Positions 42,617 to 52,352 of a stretch of 64,000 nt of DNA are shown here, piece by piece; position 1 is the stretch's first letter, and each line of letters begins with the position of its first letter. The stretch comes from B25-G16 sp964549945. GTDB lineage: Bacteria > Desulfobacterota > DSM-4660 > Desulfatiglandales > B25-G16. The stretch is from NCBI GenBank assembly GCA_964549945.1, contig CAZJXD010000011.1, forward strand, positions 1 to 64,000, read 5' to 3'. Made by a program: the position numbers and the translations under genes. The notes beneath the pieces were generated by a model, which saw only the letters and a program-made list of their open reading frames with translations, searched no databases and was not told the DNA's origin.

Positions 42617-43666
42617 TCATCCTATGTACGATCTCGCGAGCTGAAAATATCTCCTTGCCGTGTGCACTGCCTCCTCCTTCTTAGCGGGCTCGATACGCTC
42701 GTCATCGAGCTGGAAACTGGTGACCTTGCCCCTCACATACGCCCGATACACCTTATAGAAGTCGAGAATGGGCTCTACCTCCCTCTCCCGGGCCCGCTCT
42801 CGGTAGAAGTCCCACAGTAGTACGGAATGCCTCGTTCCGCCATGGTATTCCAGATCCATCAGCAAGAAGGCAATGTCATTGAGCGTATCAATATACCTGA
42901 ATCTATCATTGAATTCAATACAATCGAATATGGAAAGACCTTTGGTAAGACATACGTGTTCCATATGAAGATCGCCGTGACAGTCCCTTATCCGCTTGTC
43001 CTTTAACCTTTTCAGGAATGCGGTCCTCGTGGAGGTGTAACACGATGAAGTCCATCGCACGAGCTCATCGAAATCCTCTCTTCGAATCGTTGTTCCGATA
43101 TACTTCTCGGTCTGCGCGAAATTCTCATCCGTATTTACCTTGAATGCCTCCGGGTATCCAAAGGCATCGATTTCGGCTGAATTGCGGGCGGTCCCGTGGA
43201 ACCCGGCGAGGACTTCGGCAATCCTTCTCAGATGCGTTTCGCTCAATTCTCCGCGGAGGAACACCGATTTCATGAGCATCTCCTCGGGCAGCCTCTTCAT
43301 CTTCACCGCGTATTCAACGATCCTCCCCTCCCCTTCCCCCATCCTGTAGTGTGCGCCGTCATACAGTATGGGCACTACCCCCAGGTACAGACCTCGTGAC
43401 AACCTCCTGTTGAGCGTGATCTCCTGGTTGCAGTAGTATTGCCTCTTCTCCAGGGTAGTGAAATCCAGGAACCCGAAATCGACCGGTTTCTTTATCTTGT
43501 AGACGAACCGATCGGCGATAATGACCATCGAGATATGGGTCTGGACAAGGGATACCCCTTCCGTTTCATCCGGGAGATGAGCTGGATTCAAGAGATCATC
43601 GATCATTGGAGACATGGCTCGCCCTTCACCGATATTCACAGAACCGCATGAGCTATCCATCCGCAT
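42617..43666 (-). CDS. Aminoglycoside phosphotransferase-like kinase domain protein (COG2187 type)
   Basis: 349-residue APH-fold protein. HGDLHMEHVCL near residue 230 holds the catalytic aspartate (usual HxDxxxxN-like), and FDCIEFNDRFRYIDTLNDIAFL near 254 the Mg-binding aspartate. No known substrate. It is immediately followed by the P-loop kinase gene (1-bp gap), with which it is normally fused, so the pair probably works as one unit. Not an antibiotic-resistance gene in any obvious sense. Confidence 0.82.
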   Translation of the reverse strand: MRMDSSCGSVNIGEGRAMSPMIDDLLNPAHLPDETEGVSLVQTHISMVIIADRFVYKIKKPVDFGFLDFTTLEKRQYYCNQEITLNRRLSRGLYLGVVPILYDGAHYRMGEGEGRIVEYAVKMKRLPEEMLMKSVFLRGELSETHLRRIAEVLAGFHGTARNSAEIDAFGYPEAFKVNTDENFAQTEKYIGTTIRREDFDELVRWTSSCYTSTRTAFLKRLKDKRIRDCHGDLHMEHVCLTKGLSIFDCIEFNDRFRYIDTLNDIAFLLMDLEYHGGTRHSVLLWDFYRERAREREVEPILDFYKVYRAYVRGKVTSFQLDDERIEPAKKEEAVHTARRYFQLARSYIG

Positions 43667-43799
43667 AGCAGCAGCATGCCGATTTATCCGTGCATACTAA
43701 AGGGGTGTGGGAGGAGGGTCAAGAATAAAATGCCGAAACCATGTTGACTTTAAGGAGCATCTACACTAAATAGTTGATGGACGTACGGGGGTAGTTGAG

Positions 43800-44618
43800 A
43801 TGCGTGAGAAGATCAAGGAGGCTGCTGATTTTCTTTCAAGAAGAATAGAAGCTGCGCCCCTCATAGGGATGATTACCGGCACGGGTCTCGCGGATCTCGC
43901 TCAGGTCATGGATATCGAGCACACCATCTCCTATGGGGACATTCCTTATTTCCCGAAATCCACGGTCCCCGGCCACGCAGGCCTTCTCCAGTCCGGCCGC
44001 CTATCCGGCAAATCAATGCTCGTGATGCAGGGAAGGTTCCATATCTACGAGGGATATACCGTCAACGAGGTGACCTTTCCTGTCAGGGTTATGGCCCTGC
44101 TCGGCGTGAGGCATCTGATCATCGCCAGCGCGGCAGGTGGCTTGGATCCTCATTTCAGGCCAGGGGAGTTGATGTTGGTATCGGATCACATCAATCTCAC
44201 CGGCCATAATCCCCTTATCGGACGAAACCTCGAGGATCCTGCCCTGAGGTTTCCCGATATGAGCTCCGCCTATGATGGCGAACTGTCAGCTTTGGCCATG
44301 AAAGCCGCATTGGATAACGGGGTTCATCTCCATCAGGGGGTGTACGCTGGTATTGCCGGCCCCAGCCTCGAGACACCTGCTGAGACGAGATTCCTGAGGC
44401 TCATAGGCGCTGATGCGGTGGGGATGTCAACGGTGAATGAGGTCATTGAGGCCATTCATTCAGGGATGAGGGTATTGGCGATTGTTGCGATCACCAACCG
44501 GAATATCCCCGATTGCATGGCGCCCCTCTCAATTGAGGAGATCCTCGCGAACGCCAAGAAGGCATCACCGGCGCTCACGAGACTGCTCATCACAATCATC
44601 GAGGATCTGGAGGCATGA
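43800..44618 (+). CDS. Purine nucleoside phosphorylase (PNP family)
   Basis: 272-residue phosphorylase of the trimeric PNP type. Motifs are GRFHIYEGYTVNEVTFPVRV near residue 80 (phosphate/base loop) and VGMSTVNEVIEAIHSG near 209. It cleaves purine nucleosides with phosphate. The gene overlaps the next gene by four bases (ATGA), an adenosine-type deaminase. Together they would turn methylthioadenosine into inosine-type products and then to hypoxanthine plus a sugar phosphate, which is inferred from the pair. Confidence 0.93.
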   Translation: MREKIKEAADFLSRRIEAAPLIGMITGTGLADLAQVMDIEHTISYGDIPYFPKSTVPGHAGLLQSGRLSGKSMLVMQGRFHIYEGYTVNEVTFPVRVMALLGVRHLIIASAAGGLDPHFRPGELMLVSDHINLTGHNPLIGRNLEDPALRFPDMSSAYDGELSALAMKAALDNGVHLHQGVYAGIAGPSLETPAETRFLRLIGADAVGMSTVNEVIEAIHSGMRVLAIVAITNRNIPDCMAPLSIEEILANAKKASPALTRLLITIIEDLEA

Positions 44619-45928
44619 GCAGGGCGGACATCTTGATTAAGAACGGTACGATCCTGGCCATGGATGAGGAGAACACGGTGATCCCTAACGGCTCGCTCAT
44701 CATATCAGGAGACACGATACGCTTCGTGGGCGCCGAATATGAGGGCTCAGATGCCATGAAGACCCTGGACGCCGAGGGCGGTCTCATACTGCCCGGGCTC
44801 ATTAATAGCCATACCCACGCAGCCATGACCCTTTTCAGAGGATTAGCGGATGACCTTCCCCTGATGGATTGGCTGAACGAGTATATCTTTCCCGTTGAAA
44901 GCAAGATGGATGCCGACTTCGTGAGGGTGGGAACTCTTCTGGCCTGCGCAGAGATGATCATGTCCGGCACCACCACCTTTTGCGACATGTATCTCTTCGA
45001 GGATGAAGTGGCACGTGCAGCACGGGAGGCGGGTATGCGGTGCCTCGTGGGAGAAGTCCTCTATGATTTTCCCTCACCCAACTATGGGCCCATAGAAGAG
45101 GGACTGCGATATACGGAATCGCTCATCCAGAAGTGGAGGGATGATCCACTCGTGTCCATCGCGGTAGAGCCCCATTCCCTTTACACGTGTAGCCCAGAGC
45201 TGCTCATCGCGTCCAATACCTTAGCGCTGGACTACCACGTCCCGCTCATTATCCACGTAGCCGAAACCCTGAGCGAAATCGCCGAGGTGAGGAAGAAATA
45301 CGGAAAGAGACCTTTTGAACATCTCCACTCCCTCGGGATTCTGGGCCCTCATCTGATCGCGGATCACTGCGTGCATCTGGACGAGTGGGATATCGCAACA
45401 ATTGCAGAACACAACGCAAAGGCCGTTGACAACCCCGAGAGCAACATGAAACTCGCTTCTGGTATCTCACCGGTGCCCGAAATGCTCGCCGCAGGCGTGA
45501 CCGTGGGCTTAGGCACCGACGGTTGTGCCTCTAATAACAACCTCGATCTTTTTGGTGAGATGGATATGGCCGCGAAGGCCCACAAGATCAAGAACCTGGA
45601 TCCCACGGCAATGAACGCGGTTACCGTGGTAAGGATGGCAACTATTGAAGGCGCCAAGGTGCTCGGCATCAATGAGGCAACCGGCTCACTCGAGGTGGGC
45701 AAGAAGGCCGACATCATCGTCCTCGACGTGGACAAGCCTCACCTCACACCCATGTACAATCCATTCTCACACCTCGTGTATGCTGTTCGCGGCCATGACG
45801 TGAGGCACACCATCATCAACGGCTCGATCGTCATGGAGGATAGAAGGATACGCAGCCTTGATACGACCGAGGTCATGGCCAGGGCGAGGGAGAAATCGGT
45901 AAAGGTGCGGGAGTGGGTGGGAAAATAA
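44615..45928 (+). CDS. mtaD: 5-methylthioadenosine/S-adenosylhomocysteine deaminase-like amidohydrolase
   Basis: 437-residue amidohydrolase. The metal histidines are in INSHTHAAMTLFRGLADDLP near residue 64, a third histidine in PLIIHVAETLSE near 211, another in ADHCVHLDEWD near 249, and the metal aspartate in LGTDGCASNNNLDL near 300, where the family residue pattern fits a deaminase. The C-terminus includes EVGKKADIIVLDVD. It is co-translated with the purine phosphorylase gene. The exact substrate (MTA, SAH or both) is unproven. Confidence 0.9.
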   Translation: MSRADILIKNGTILAMDEENTVIPNGSLIISGDTIRFVGAEYEGSDAMKTLDAEGGLILPGLINSHTHAAMTLFRGLADDLPLMDWLNEYIFPVESKMDADFVRVGTLLACAEMIMSGTTTFCDMYLFEDEVARAAREAGMRCLVGEVLYDFPSPNYGPIEEGLRYTESLIQKWRDDPLVSIAVEPHSLYTCSPELLIASNTLALDYHVPLIIHVAETLSEIAEVRKKYGKRPFEHLHSLGILGPHLIADHCVHLDEWDIATIAEHNAKAVDNPESNMKLASGISPVPEMLAAGVTVGLGTDGCASNNNLDLFGEMDMAAKAHKIKNLDPTAMNAVTVVRMATIEGAKVLGINEATGSLEVGKKADIIVLDVDKPHLTPMYNPFSHLVYAVRGHDVRHTIINGSIVMEDRRIRSLDTTEVMARAREKSVKVREWVGK

Positions 45929-46019
45929 CCTGGGATATCTCCATCTCCTCTTCCAATCTCTTGATCCCCTGGTGAGTTTGTCACCCATATTCCCGCACTC
46001 ATTTCCTTGATACGGCATA

Positions 46020-46991
46020 TTATGGTGCCTGTCCAAGGCTGAGAAACGATGGAATGCCCGTTACCCCTTCCGCCTTGGTAATCCCCCTTACTACTGCCTG
46101 TGCGAGAACCTCTTCGGCCATGAATCCCACTGTTTGAAAATCGATCTCGATCTGACCGGCGCTCAGGCTGAACACGATATCACCATCATAGAGGGTGTGC
46201 CCTGGGCTCACGGTTTTGAGAATACCGGGGCCCGCCATCTTGGCCACAATAGAGGCGCCCTGTTTATCGAGCTTCGCATTGGTGAGGATTACGCCGATGG
46301 TGGTGTTCTGAAAAGCGGGAGAAGGCCTCGGAACTCCCCGCCTCATAAGCTTCCGCGTATCGGCAAATGCCATGCTATCGCTCGCTACCCTTGCACCAGC
46401 CAGGATTTTCCCGGTTAAGGGGTCTCTCACATCCCCAAAGGCGTTTACCACCGCCAGGGCTCCCACGATCAAGCCCCCTCTTCCCCTCTCCGCGGCAACG
46501 CCTATCCCTCCTTTCATTGCCTGATCGATTCCATAAAACTTGCCCACCGTTGCCCCGGTTCCAGCGCCCACCGAGCCCTCGGCAATTTCGCCAATAGCTG
46601 CGTGCTCGCAGGCCAGGTACCCCATATCACGGTCGGGCCTCCTCATTGCAGAGCCTACCCTCAGATCAAAGATTGCCGCTGTGGGGACGATGGGAATTTT
46701 GGCTATGCCCACATCAAATCCGCTTCCCATCTCCTCGAGGTATCTCATCACGCCTGATGCGGCATCAAGCCCAAAGGCACTGCCACCGGTTAGGCAGATT
46801 GCATGAACCTTCGGCACAATGTGAGATGGGCTCAGTGCATCAATCTGCCTTGTGCTCGTGGCAAACCCATTAATTGCAACTCCGCCGGTCATTCCCTCTG
46901 GGGCAAGTATCACGGTAACGCCGGTTAAGGCCTCGAAATCCGAGGCGTGACCCACGGAAACTCCTTCGATATCTGTAACGCCGACGCTCAT
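46020..46991 (-). CDS. P1 family peptidase (L-aminopeptidase/D-esterase DmpA type)
   Basis: 323-residue self-processing Ntn hydrolase of the P1/S58 type. Marks are TDIEGVSVGHASD at the start, CLTGGSAFGLDAASGVMRYLEE near residue 68, and AERGRGGLIVGALAVVNAFGD near residue 190. Cleavage of DmpA-type proteins takes place before a small residue in the last third, and TTIGVILTNAKLDKQGA near residue 250 is consistent with this. Acts on N-terminal amino acids of peptides or amides. The gene is convergent with the deaminase gene at 45928. Confidence 0.9.
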   Translation of the reverse strand: MSVGVTDIEGVSVGHASDFEALTGVTVILAPEGMTGGVAINGFATSTRQIDALSPSHIVPKVHAICLTGGSAFGLDAASGVMRYLEEMGSGFDVGIAKIPIVPTAAIFDLRVGSAMRRPDRDMGYLACEHAAIGEIAEGSVGAGTGATVGKFYGIDQAMKGGIGVAAERGRGGLIVGALAVVNAFGDVRDPLTGKILAGARVASDSMAFADTRKLMRRGVPRPSPAFQNTTIGVILTNAKLDKQGASIVAKMAGPGILKTVSPGHTLYDGDIVFSLSAGQIEIDFQTVGFMAEEVLAQAVVRGITKAEGVTGIPSFLSLGQAP

Positions 46992-47386
46992 CGCACAACT
47001 CCCCCTTATTCCTATTTAGGCATTGTATCCACAAAGACTCCTTTTATCAATATCCATGTACTTGAAGGCCTACATTTGTTCTCTTTCTCAGCAACCCGTT
47101 GAATCCCTTGCTAAAACCTCACCATTAGGCGCTTAGAAAGGGGAGGCAATGTCCTCCAGGGGACTCGCAACGCAGGATCGCATCCCCATGCACGGCCGTC
47201 CAGATATATCGCTTCGCTGTATAATCCCCGGATTTCACGAGCAAGGTGGGAATTCCTATAATTTCCTTGACTTATCCCTTAAAACTGTGCCACAGTGGCG
47301 GAAAATCGCCTCATAATGAGAGGGATGGAGATTCCCTCTCAGGGCTAACACGCATTTGGCATAAAGAAAGATAGAGGAGCCTTCCC
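46992..47386. other. 395-bp divergent gap
   Basis: Lies between the P1 peptidase gene (minus) and the coiled-coil membrane protein gene (plus). No gene is seen, and no clean promoter box stands out. Both promoters should lie here. Confidence 0.4.
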
Positions 47387-47875
47387 ATGATGACCGCGCT
47401 GCTTGGAAATGTAAGTGTAGTGGACATAGTATTGCTGGTACTGGTTATTATCTCCCTGATTGGCCTGTTCAAGGTCCAAAAGAGCACGAAGAAAGCGATG
47501 GAGGAGATAGACAAGGAGATTACCTCCGTCCAACAATATCAGGGCGAGATTACCGAAGGCCTGAATAGCAAGTTCGCGTCTCTCAAGGAGGATATCGATA
47601 GCAAGATCAAGGGGCTTACGCCGAAGTTCAATGAGCTGGTAAAGAGGGTCAGCGCCACGCTGAGCGAGAGCAAAAGAGCGGTCGTGGCAGAGATAGACGA
47701 CAGAACGAATCCGCTGAAATCCTCCCTCAATGAGGCTCGAGCTGCCATGAGGAAAATGCTCGCCGATAATGAGAAGGAATTAAAAAGGATGTCGAAGGAG
47801 ATCGAGGGGTTTTCCAAGGAGCTGGAGAAGATGAAGGACGACATCCGCGAACGGACCTTTGATCTTGAGTTGTAG
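47387..47875 (+). CDS. Membrane-anchored coiled-coil protein
   Basis: 162 residues of unknown function. One membrane segment (VVDIVLLVLVIISLIGLFKV) occupies residues 11-31. The remainder is charged and helical, with long heptad-like stretches (KKAMEEIDKEIT near residue 37, FSKELEKMKDDIRE near the end). It is followed after 3 bp by the cyclase gene, so the two likely act together, for example in localising the cyclase at the membrane. That role is speculative. Confidence 0.72.
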   Translation: MMTALLGNVSVVDIVLLVLVIISLIGLFKVQKSTKKAMEEIDKEITSVQQYQGEITEGLNSKFASLKEDIDSKIKGLTPKFNELVKRVSATLSESKRAVVAEIDDRTNPLKSSLNEARAAMRKMLADNEKELKRMSKEIEGFSKELEKMKDDIRERTFDLEL

Positions 47876-47878
47876 CCA

Positions 47879-48973
47879 ATGAAAGAGAGCGTAGTCGCCA
47901 CCATCCTCTTCGCCGATCTCGTAAATTCCACGGAGATGTCGAAGAACCTGACGCTCCACGAATACGACGATATGATCATCGATTTTCAGGGGACCATGTA
48001 CGAGATCGTCTCTCGCCATCTTGATCATTTTGGATATACGGGCAATGGCGAGGATTCCTACTGGTCCATCGCGGGCGATGAAATGCGCCTGTTTCTCTTC
48101 TCTGGTTCAACGCTGTTTGACGTGCGCAACGCACTGCTCATTGCCTTGAAGATCAAGCTCGGCTGGCTGGCGTCTGCCTTTAATGATAGAATCTTGAAGG
48201 AGGGACGCATTGTCTCCCGGGTTGGCGTTGGCATTAACTGCGGCAAGGTCATAAAGGATGTGAGGGAGTGGCGGATGAGGATGGGCGAGGATCGGCCCAC
48301 TATCGAAGGCTACGCGATCAACGTGACCAAACGGATAGAGTCAACCTCACGCGACGGCACCGCGTATCAAATCATGGTAGGCGATAGCCTTTATAGGAAG
48401 TGCCATGAGAGCGGTTCGCTCAACGTCTCGTTTGGCAAGCCTCGAGGCCTGGCATTCAAGGGCCTCGGTCAGAAGATACCGGTGTATGAGGTAGCCTCCT
48501 TCGTCAATTTCGAAATCATGCCAACCATGCCCGAGTCTTTCCGGGATGGGCTGCTCGAGAAGATGCAGTATGCCGTTAGCCAACCCATGGCGGAACCATG
48601 GATATTCATCACCCTCTTGCGGGAGTACGTTTCATTGATCTCCTCTGGTCAACATGATTACCTCGAGGGACATGCCATTGAGCTCGCCAAACAGGCGCTG
48701 GAGGTAGTCGAATATAAGCCGGCTATCTACAACATGCTTGGTTGGTTTCACATCCACGGGAGGAGTATTCGTAATCTTGACATAGCCTTACAATACTTCG
48801 AACAGTCCCTAAGCCTGGAACCGAGAAACGAGGCAGCCCTTGCTCACAAGGCCAGAATCCTTGACACAAAAGGGAAAATCGATCTGGCCAGGCAAGCTTA
48901 CGAGGAAATACTTCTCCACAATCCCACTCACACCGAGGCGCGCAAAAAGCTGGAACAGTATAGCGCTGGATAG
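47879..48973 (+). CDS. Class III adenylate/guanylate cyclase with C-terminal TPR repeats
   Basis: 364 residues. The N-terminal cyclase domain (1-185) has the metal aspartates in ILFADLVNSTEM near residue 9 and SIAGDEMRLFL near 64, and RVGVGINCGKV near residue 115. The C-terminal part holds at least two TPR-like repeats (IYNMLGWFHIHGRSI then DIALQYFEQSLSLEPRN, AALAHKARILDTKGK). It should make cAMP or cGMP, although substrate-specifying residues were not resolved here. Tightly linked (3 bp) to the membrane coiled-coil gene. Confidence 0.85.
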   Translation: MKESVVATILFADLVNSTEMSKNLTLHEYDDMIIDFQGTMYEIVSRHLDHFGYTGNGEDSYWSIAGDEMRLFLFSGSTLFDVRNALLIALKIKLGWLASAFNDRILKEGRIVSRVGVGINCGKVIKDVREWRMRMGEDRPTIEGYAINVTKRIESTSRDGTAYQIMVGDSLYRKCHESGSLNVSFGKPRGLAFKGLGQKIPVYEVASFVNFEIMPTMPESFRDGLLEKMQYAVSQPMAEPWIFITLLREYVSLISSGQHDYLEGHAIELAKQALEVVEYKPAIYNMLGWFHIHGRSIRNLDIALQYFEQSLSLEPRNEAALAHKARILDTKGKIDLARQAYEEILLHNPTHTEARKKLEQYSAG

Positions 48974-49049
48974 GGTCAATCCGGTTTCAACATTGTTCGG
49001 CTAAAATTATGCCCTGGATAGCTCAGCTCATAGAAGTCCAGTAGTTCCT

Positions 49050-49589
49050 CTACATCTCCCAATAGCCCTGGGAGAGCGCCTCTTCATGGGTCGATCTCCT
49101 CGCCAGAAAATCCCTTAGGTATTTGAGTTCTACCTTCTGAATCTCCACGCTATATTGGTAATTCTTGAGCCGTTTGCTCATGGTCGAAAATTCTTTGTCA
49201 GACCACTCGGTGGTCACCACGAGTTCTTTTTTGATGCTATCCAAATTGGGGTCGAAATCGGAGAAATAGGTCAGGAGCCTCGTGCCCACCTCGCTAAAGA
49301 ATGCCCCGATAACCATGTTCAATTTCTCCAGCCTTACCCGTTTTTCCCTGGCACCCAGCAGTTGGTGGATGATCATGGTGACCAACAGGACCTCTATAAA
49401 GACGAAGGCAATATCGCCAATGAGATAGATGAAAATGTGGTGGGCATCTCTGAATATCATAAAATGGATGAGGTAAAAGACAACCGACAGCATGATTAAT
49501 GAAAACCCAAGGATAATCTGCCGGCTAATGCGTCTCATGTTTTCATTCTCCTTTCTTCTGCCCAGGCCTTTATTGAGGAGTATTGTCAA
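49050..49589 (-). CDS. Two-helix membrane protein with cytoplasmic domain, unknown function
   Basis: 179 residues. Two long hydrophobic helices near residues 23-45 and 52-74 precede a soluble helical domain (QLLGAREKRVRLEKLNMVIG and onwards). It overlaps the ABC-ATPase gene by four bases (ATGA at 49586), so they are co-translated and may act together, but no function can be named. Confidence 0.7.
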   Translation of the reverse strand: MTILLNKGLGRRKENENMRRISRQIILGFSLIMLSVVFYLIHFMIFRDAHHIFIYLIGDIAFVFIEVLLVTMIIHQLLGAREKRVRLEKLNMVIGAFFSEVGTRLLTYFSDFDPNLDSIKKELVVTTEWSDKEFSTMSKRLKNYQYSVEIQKVELKYLRDFLARRSTHEEALSQGYWEM

Positions 49590-51334
49590 ATCCCGGAAGA
49601 GGACTGCTTCATTCTCACTGAAAGGGTTCGCAGCCTGTTTATCGCGGCCGCAAGCTCAAGACCTCTGAATTCCGCATAATCTCCCACGGGCCTTCGATTG
49701 AGGATATCCAGGCCCTTTTCCTTTATCGCGGCCAGCACGTCATCAACGATCTGCTTCAGGGACCTGCTGCCATCCATAAATCGGGTGGCATAGTATATCG
49801 CATCCCCTATGGCCCTTGTCTGGCTTATATCAACCAATTGCTCCACCGCCCCAAGGTCAATCGTATGGGTGCCAAAAGCTATGGACTGAAGCCCTTTGGA
49901 TGAGATCTTGACCTCCCTCCTGCCCTTGCTGGGGTCAAAACCGCGGGCAAGGGGCACCCGCTCGGTAACCGTTCCGAAGCGCTCTCCGCCTTCAGGGATG
50001 CGCCCGGCCTTGTATCTCTCGGCAATCAGGCGCGCTTCCTGTGTGAGGTCATGGGGCTTGTACTCCACCATACAAACCACATGGTCGGCAACATCGAAGT
50101 ACTCGCCAGAGCCCCCTATTGCCAGGATTGCCGATACACCGCGATCCCGATAGAGTTGACGGACCTTATCTATAAACGGGGTAATCGGCTCCTTGTCCTT
50201 TGACACCAACTCCTGCATCCTCTGATCCCTTATCATGAAATTGGTGGCAGAGGTGTCTTCATCTATAAGCAGCACCCGGGCACCCGCTTCCAGTGATTCC
50301 ATGATATTGGCTGCCTGGGAGGTGCTTCCGCTTGCGTCATCGGTGGAGAACGCTCGGGTATCCTGCCCAAAGGGGAGGTTGGTGATAAAGGGAGAGATGT
50401 CCACCTTTTCAATCCGGCGCCCGTCTTCCGCTCTTATCTTCACGGTACAGGGATTCGACACCACGAACTCCCTTCCGTCACCTGGAATGTGGTTGTACAC
50501 TCCCTCCTCTAATGCCTTGAGCAGTGTAGATTTCCCATGGTATCCACCTCCCACAATGAGGGTAATACCCCTGGGCACTCCCATCCCCGTGATAGCGCCT
50601 CTGTTCGGTAACTCCACTTTTTTCCTGAGCGTCTCCGGGGCCTCAAAGGGCACCACCCTGCCCTTTGCAAGGGGACGGTCATCCACCCCACTGACTCGAG
50701 GAAGGACGGCTCCATCGGCTACGAAGGCCACCAAGCCCAGCGCATCCAGCTGAGACCTCAGGTAATCGGCATCTTCAGCGGTCTCTATATGCTCGTAGAG
50801 ACTGCTCTCGTTGAGATTCTCGTGAAAAAGGGAGGCCTTCACGATCTGCGGGAGCTCTTCGAAGAACATTTCTTCTGCATGCCTGCCTGCTATCCTTCTC
50901 CCAAAGGCCGGAAGCCCCATCATGAACCTCGCCTCTACATGCTCATTCGTGATAAAGGCCGAGGTTCGCTCCAGGATCTCCTGTTTCGGCGAGTCTATGA
51001 GTATGAGCCCGCTCTTTCCAGTGCCACGATTACCCCTACAGAACTCCTTCGATGCCTCGGAGAACCTTCTGGTGAGAAAATCCCGCAGGGCTACCTCCCT
51101 GCTTTTCACCTCATAGGTGTCAGCCGAGAATCTCGCCATTCCCTGGGGAACCCTCACCCTCACCCGGGTGGGAGAGGCAAAGGGGTCTCCCTGCACGTGA
51201 TCCACCACGAGGATATATTCACCGCAGCGGTATTCGCCCTCAATGTCCTTATAGGCCTTATATCCCCTCCCATCAATCCTGGAGAGGATTCTCCTTAGCT
51301 CCGCCGAATCTCTCATGCCTTGCCTCGATGACAA
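49586..51334 (-). CDS. ABC-class ATPase (COG3044 type)
   Basis: 582-residue cytosolic protein with a P-loop in TLIVGGGYHGKSTLLKAL near residue 257, the family mark of predicted ABC-class ATPases without transmembrane helices. An LLIDEDTSATNFMIRD segment near residue 347 is the Walker B with a glutamate. The protein family is conserved but uncharacterised. It is coupled by a four-base overlap to the membrane protein gene that follows. Confidence 0.88.
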   Translation of the reverse strand: MSSRQGMRDSAELRRILSRIDGRGYKAYKDIEGEYRCGEYILVVDHVQGDPFASPTRVRVRVPQGMARFSADTYEVKSREVALRDFLTRRFSEASKEFCRGNRGTGKSGLILIDSPKQEILERTSAFITNEHVEARFMMGLPAFGRRIAGRHAEEMFFEELPQIVKASLFHENLNESSLYEHIETAEDADYLRSQLDALGLVAFVADGAVLPRVSGVDDRPLAKGRVVPFEAPETLRKKVELPNRGAITGMGVPRGITLIVGGGYHGKSTLLKALEEGVYNHIPGDGREFVVSNPCTVKIRAEDGRRIEKVDISPFITNLPFGQDTRAFSTDDASGSTSQAANIMESLEAGARVLLIDEDTSATNFMIRDQRMQELVSKDKEPITPFIDKVRQLYRDRGVSAILAIGGSGEYFDVADHVVCMVEYKPHDLTQEARLIAERYKAGRIPEGGERFGTVTERVPLARGFDPSKGRREVKISSKGLQSIAFGTHTIDLGAVEQLVDISQTRAIGDAIYYATRFMDGSRSLKQIVDDVLAAIKEKGLDILNRRPVGDYAEFRGLELAAAINRLRTLSVRMKQSSSGI

Positions 51335-51379
51335 CTCGATTGTATAGGATTTCCTTCTGGATGATGCGTGCTGGAAAGA

Positions 51380-52123
51380 TTACTTCTTGGCCTGGTCTGC
51401 AACGGCCTGGGCGGCCTTTCTTGCGGCCTCCGGGTCTCCCAGATAATAATGCCTGATAGGTTCAAGATTATCATCCAATTCGTATACGAGGGGGATGCCC
51501 GTTGGGATGTTGAGTTTGAGAATTTCGTCCTTGGAGAGGCCATCCAGGTACATCACTAATGCGCGCAGGCTGTTGCCATGGGCTGAGATTACCACCCTTT
51601 TTCCCTCCTTGAGCGTTGGCACAATGGTATCGTGCCAATAGGGGAGAAATCGCTCCACGGTATCCTTCAGGCATTCCGCAAGGGGAATATCCTTTTTATC
51701 CAAATCACTGTACCGAGGGTCGTTACCCGGATACCTATCGTCATCTTCTTTCAATTCCGGGGGCCTCACCTCATAGCTCCTCCTCCAGGCGAGAACCTGA
51801 TCAGCCCCATACTTGGTTGCAGTCTCCGCCTTATTCAGGCCCTGCAAGGCGCCGTAGTGTCTCTCGTTAAGCCGCCAGCTCTTGTGAATCGTAATCCACA
51901 TAAGATCCATGTCCTCCAGGATAATCCACAGGGTCTGGATCGCGCGCTTCAGCACAGAGGTAAAGGCCACATCAAAGGTATAGTTTCCCTCTAAAAGGAG
52001 CTTCGCGGCGGAATGGGCTTCTTGTTTCCCCAAATCCGATAGGCCCACATCTGTCCAGCCGGTAAATATGTTTTTGTCGTTCCACGTGCTCTGACCATGC
52101 CTTACAAGCACCAATGTAATCAT
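51380..52123 (-). CDS. gpmA: 2,3-bisphosphoglycerate-dependent phosphoglycerate mutase
   Basis: 247-residue glycolytic enzyme. The catalytic histidine is in LVLVRHGQSTWNDKNIFTGW at residues 5-24, and the acid/base side in NERHYGALQGLNKAET near residue 87. VVISAHGNSLRALVMYL near residue 179 carries the second histidine. The normal length. It is the last housekeeping gene before selC and the integrated element. Confidence 0.96.
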   Translation of the reverse strand: MITLVLVRHGQSTWNDKNIFTGWTDVGLSDLGKQEAHSAAKLLLEGNYTFDVAFTSVLKRAIQTLWIILEDMDLMWITIHKSWRLNERHYGALQGLNKAETATKYGADQVLAWRRSYEVRPPELKEDDDRYPGNDPRYSDLDKKDIPLAECLKDTVERFLPYWHDTIVPTLKEGKRVVISAHGNSLRALVMYLDGLSKDEILKLNIPTGIPLVYELDDNLEPIRHYYLGDPEAARKAAQAVADQAKK

Positions 52124-52352
52124 CGTACACCGCCTATTCCCTGCCTTTTTCAGGTAGATTTTTTTTGATTACAGTGAACCGAAATCATTCGCGGTAAGGT
52201 ATACCACCTATGTCCGTTATTTTCAATTGAAATGAATTCCCTGCGGCAGTCTGCAGGGTGTAGTCAAGGCCGCTTGAGGTGCCCTTCTGCTGTGCTCAGG
52301 AGAAACTCCTCGACATATTGACACCAATAAAATTAGATGATAGAAGAGAATC

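Noticed and set aside
42007..43666. Aminoglycoside resistance gene
   Set aside because: The APH-like domain belongs to a widespread housekeeping-type family normally fused to a P-loop kinase and shows no resistance-enzyme features.
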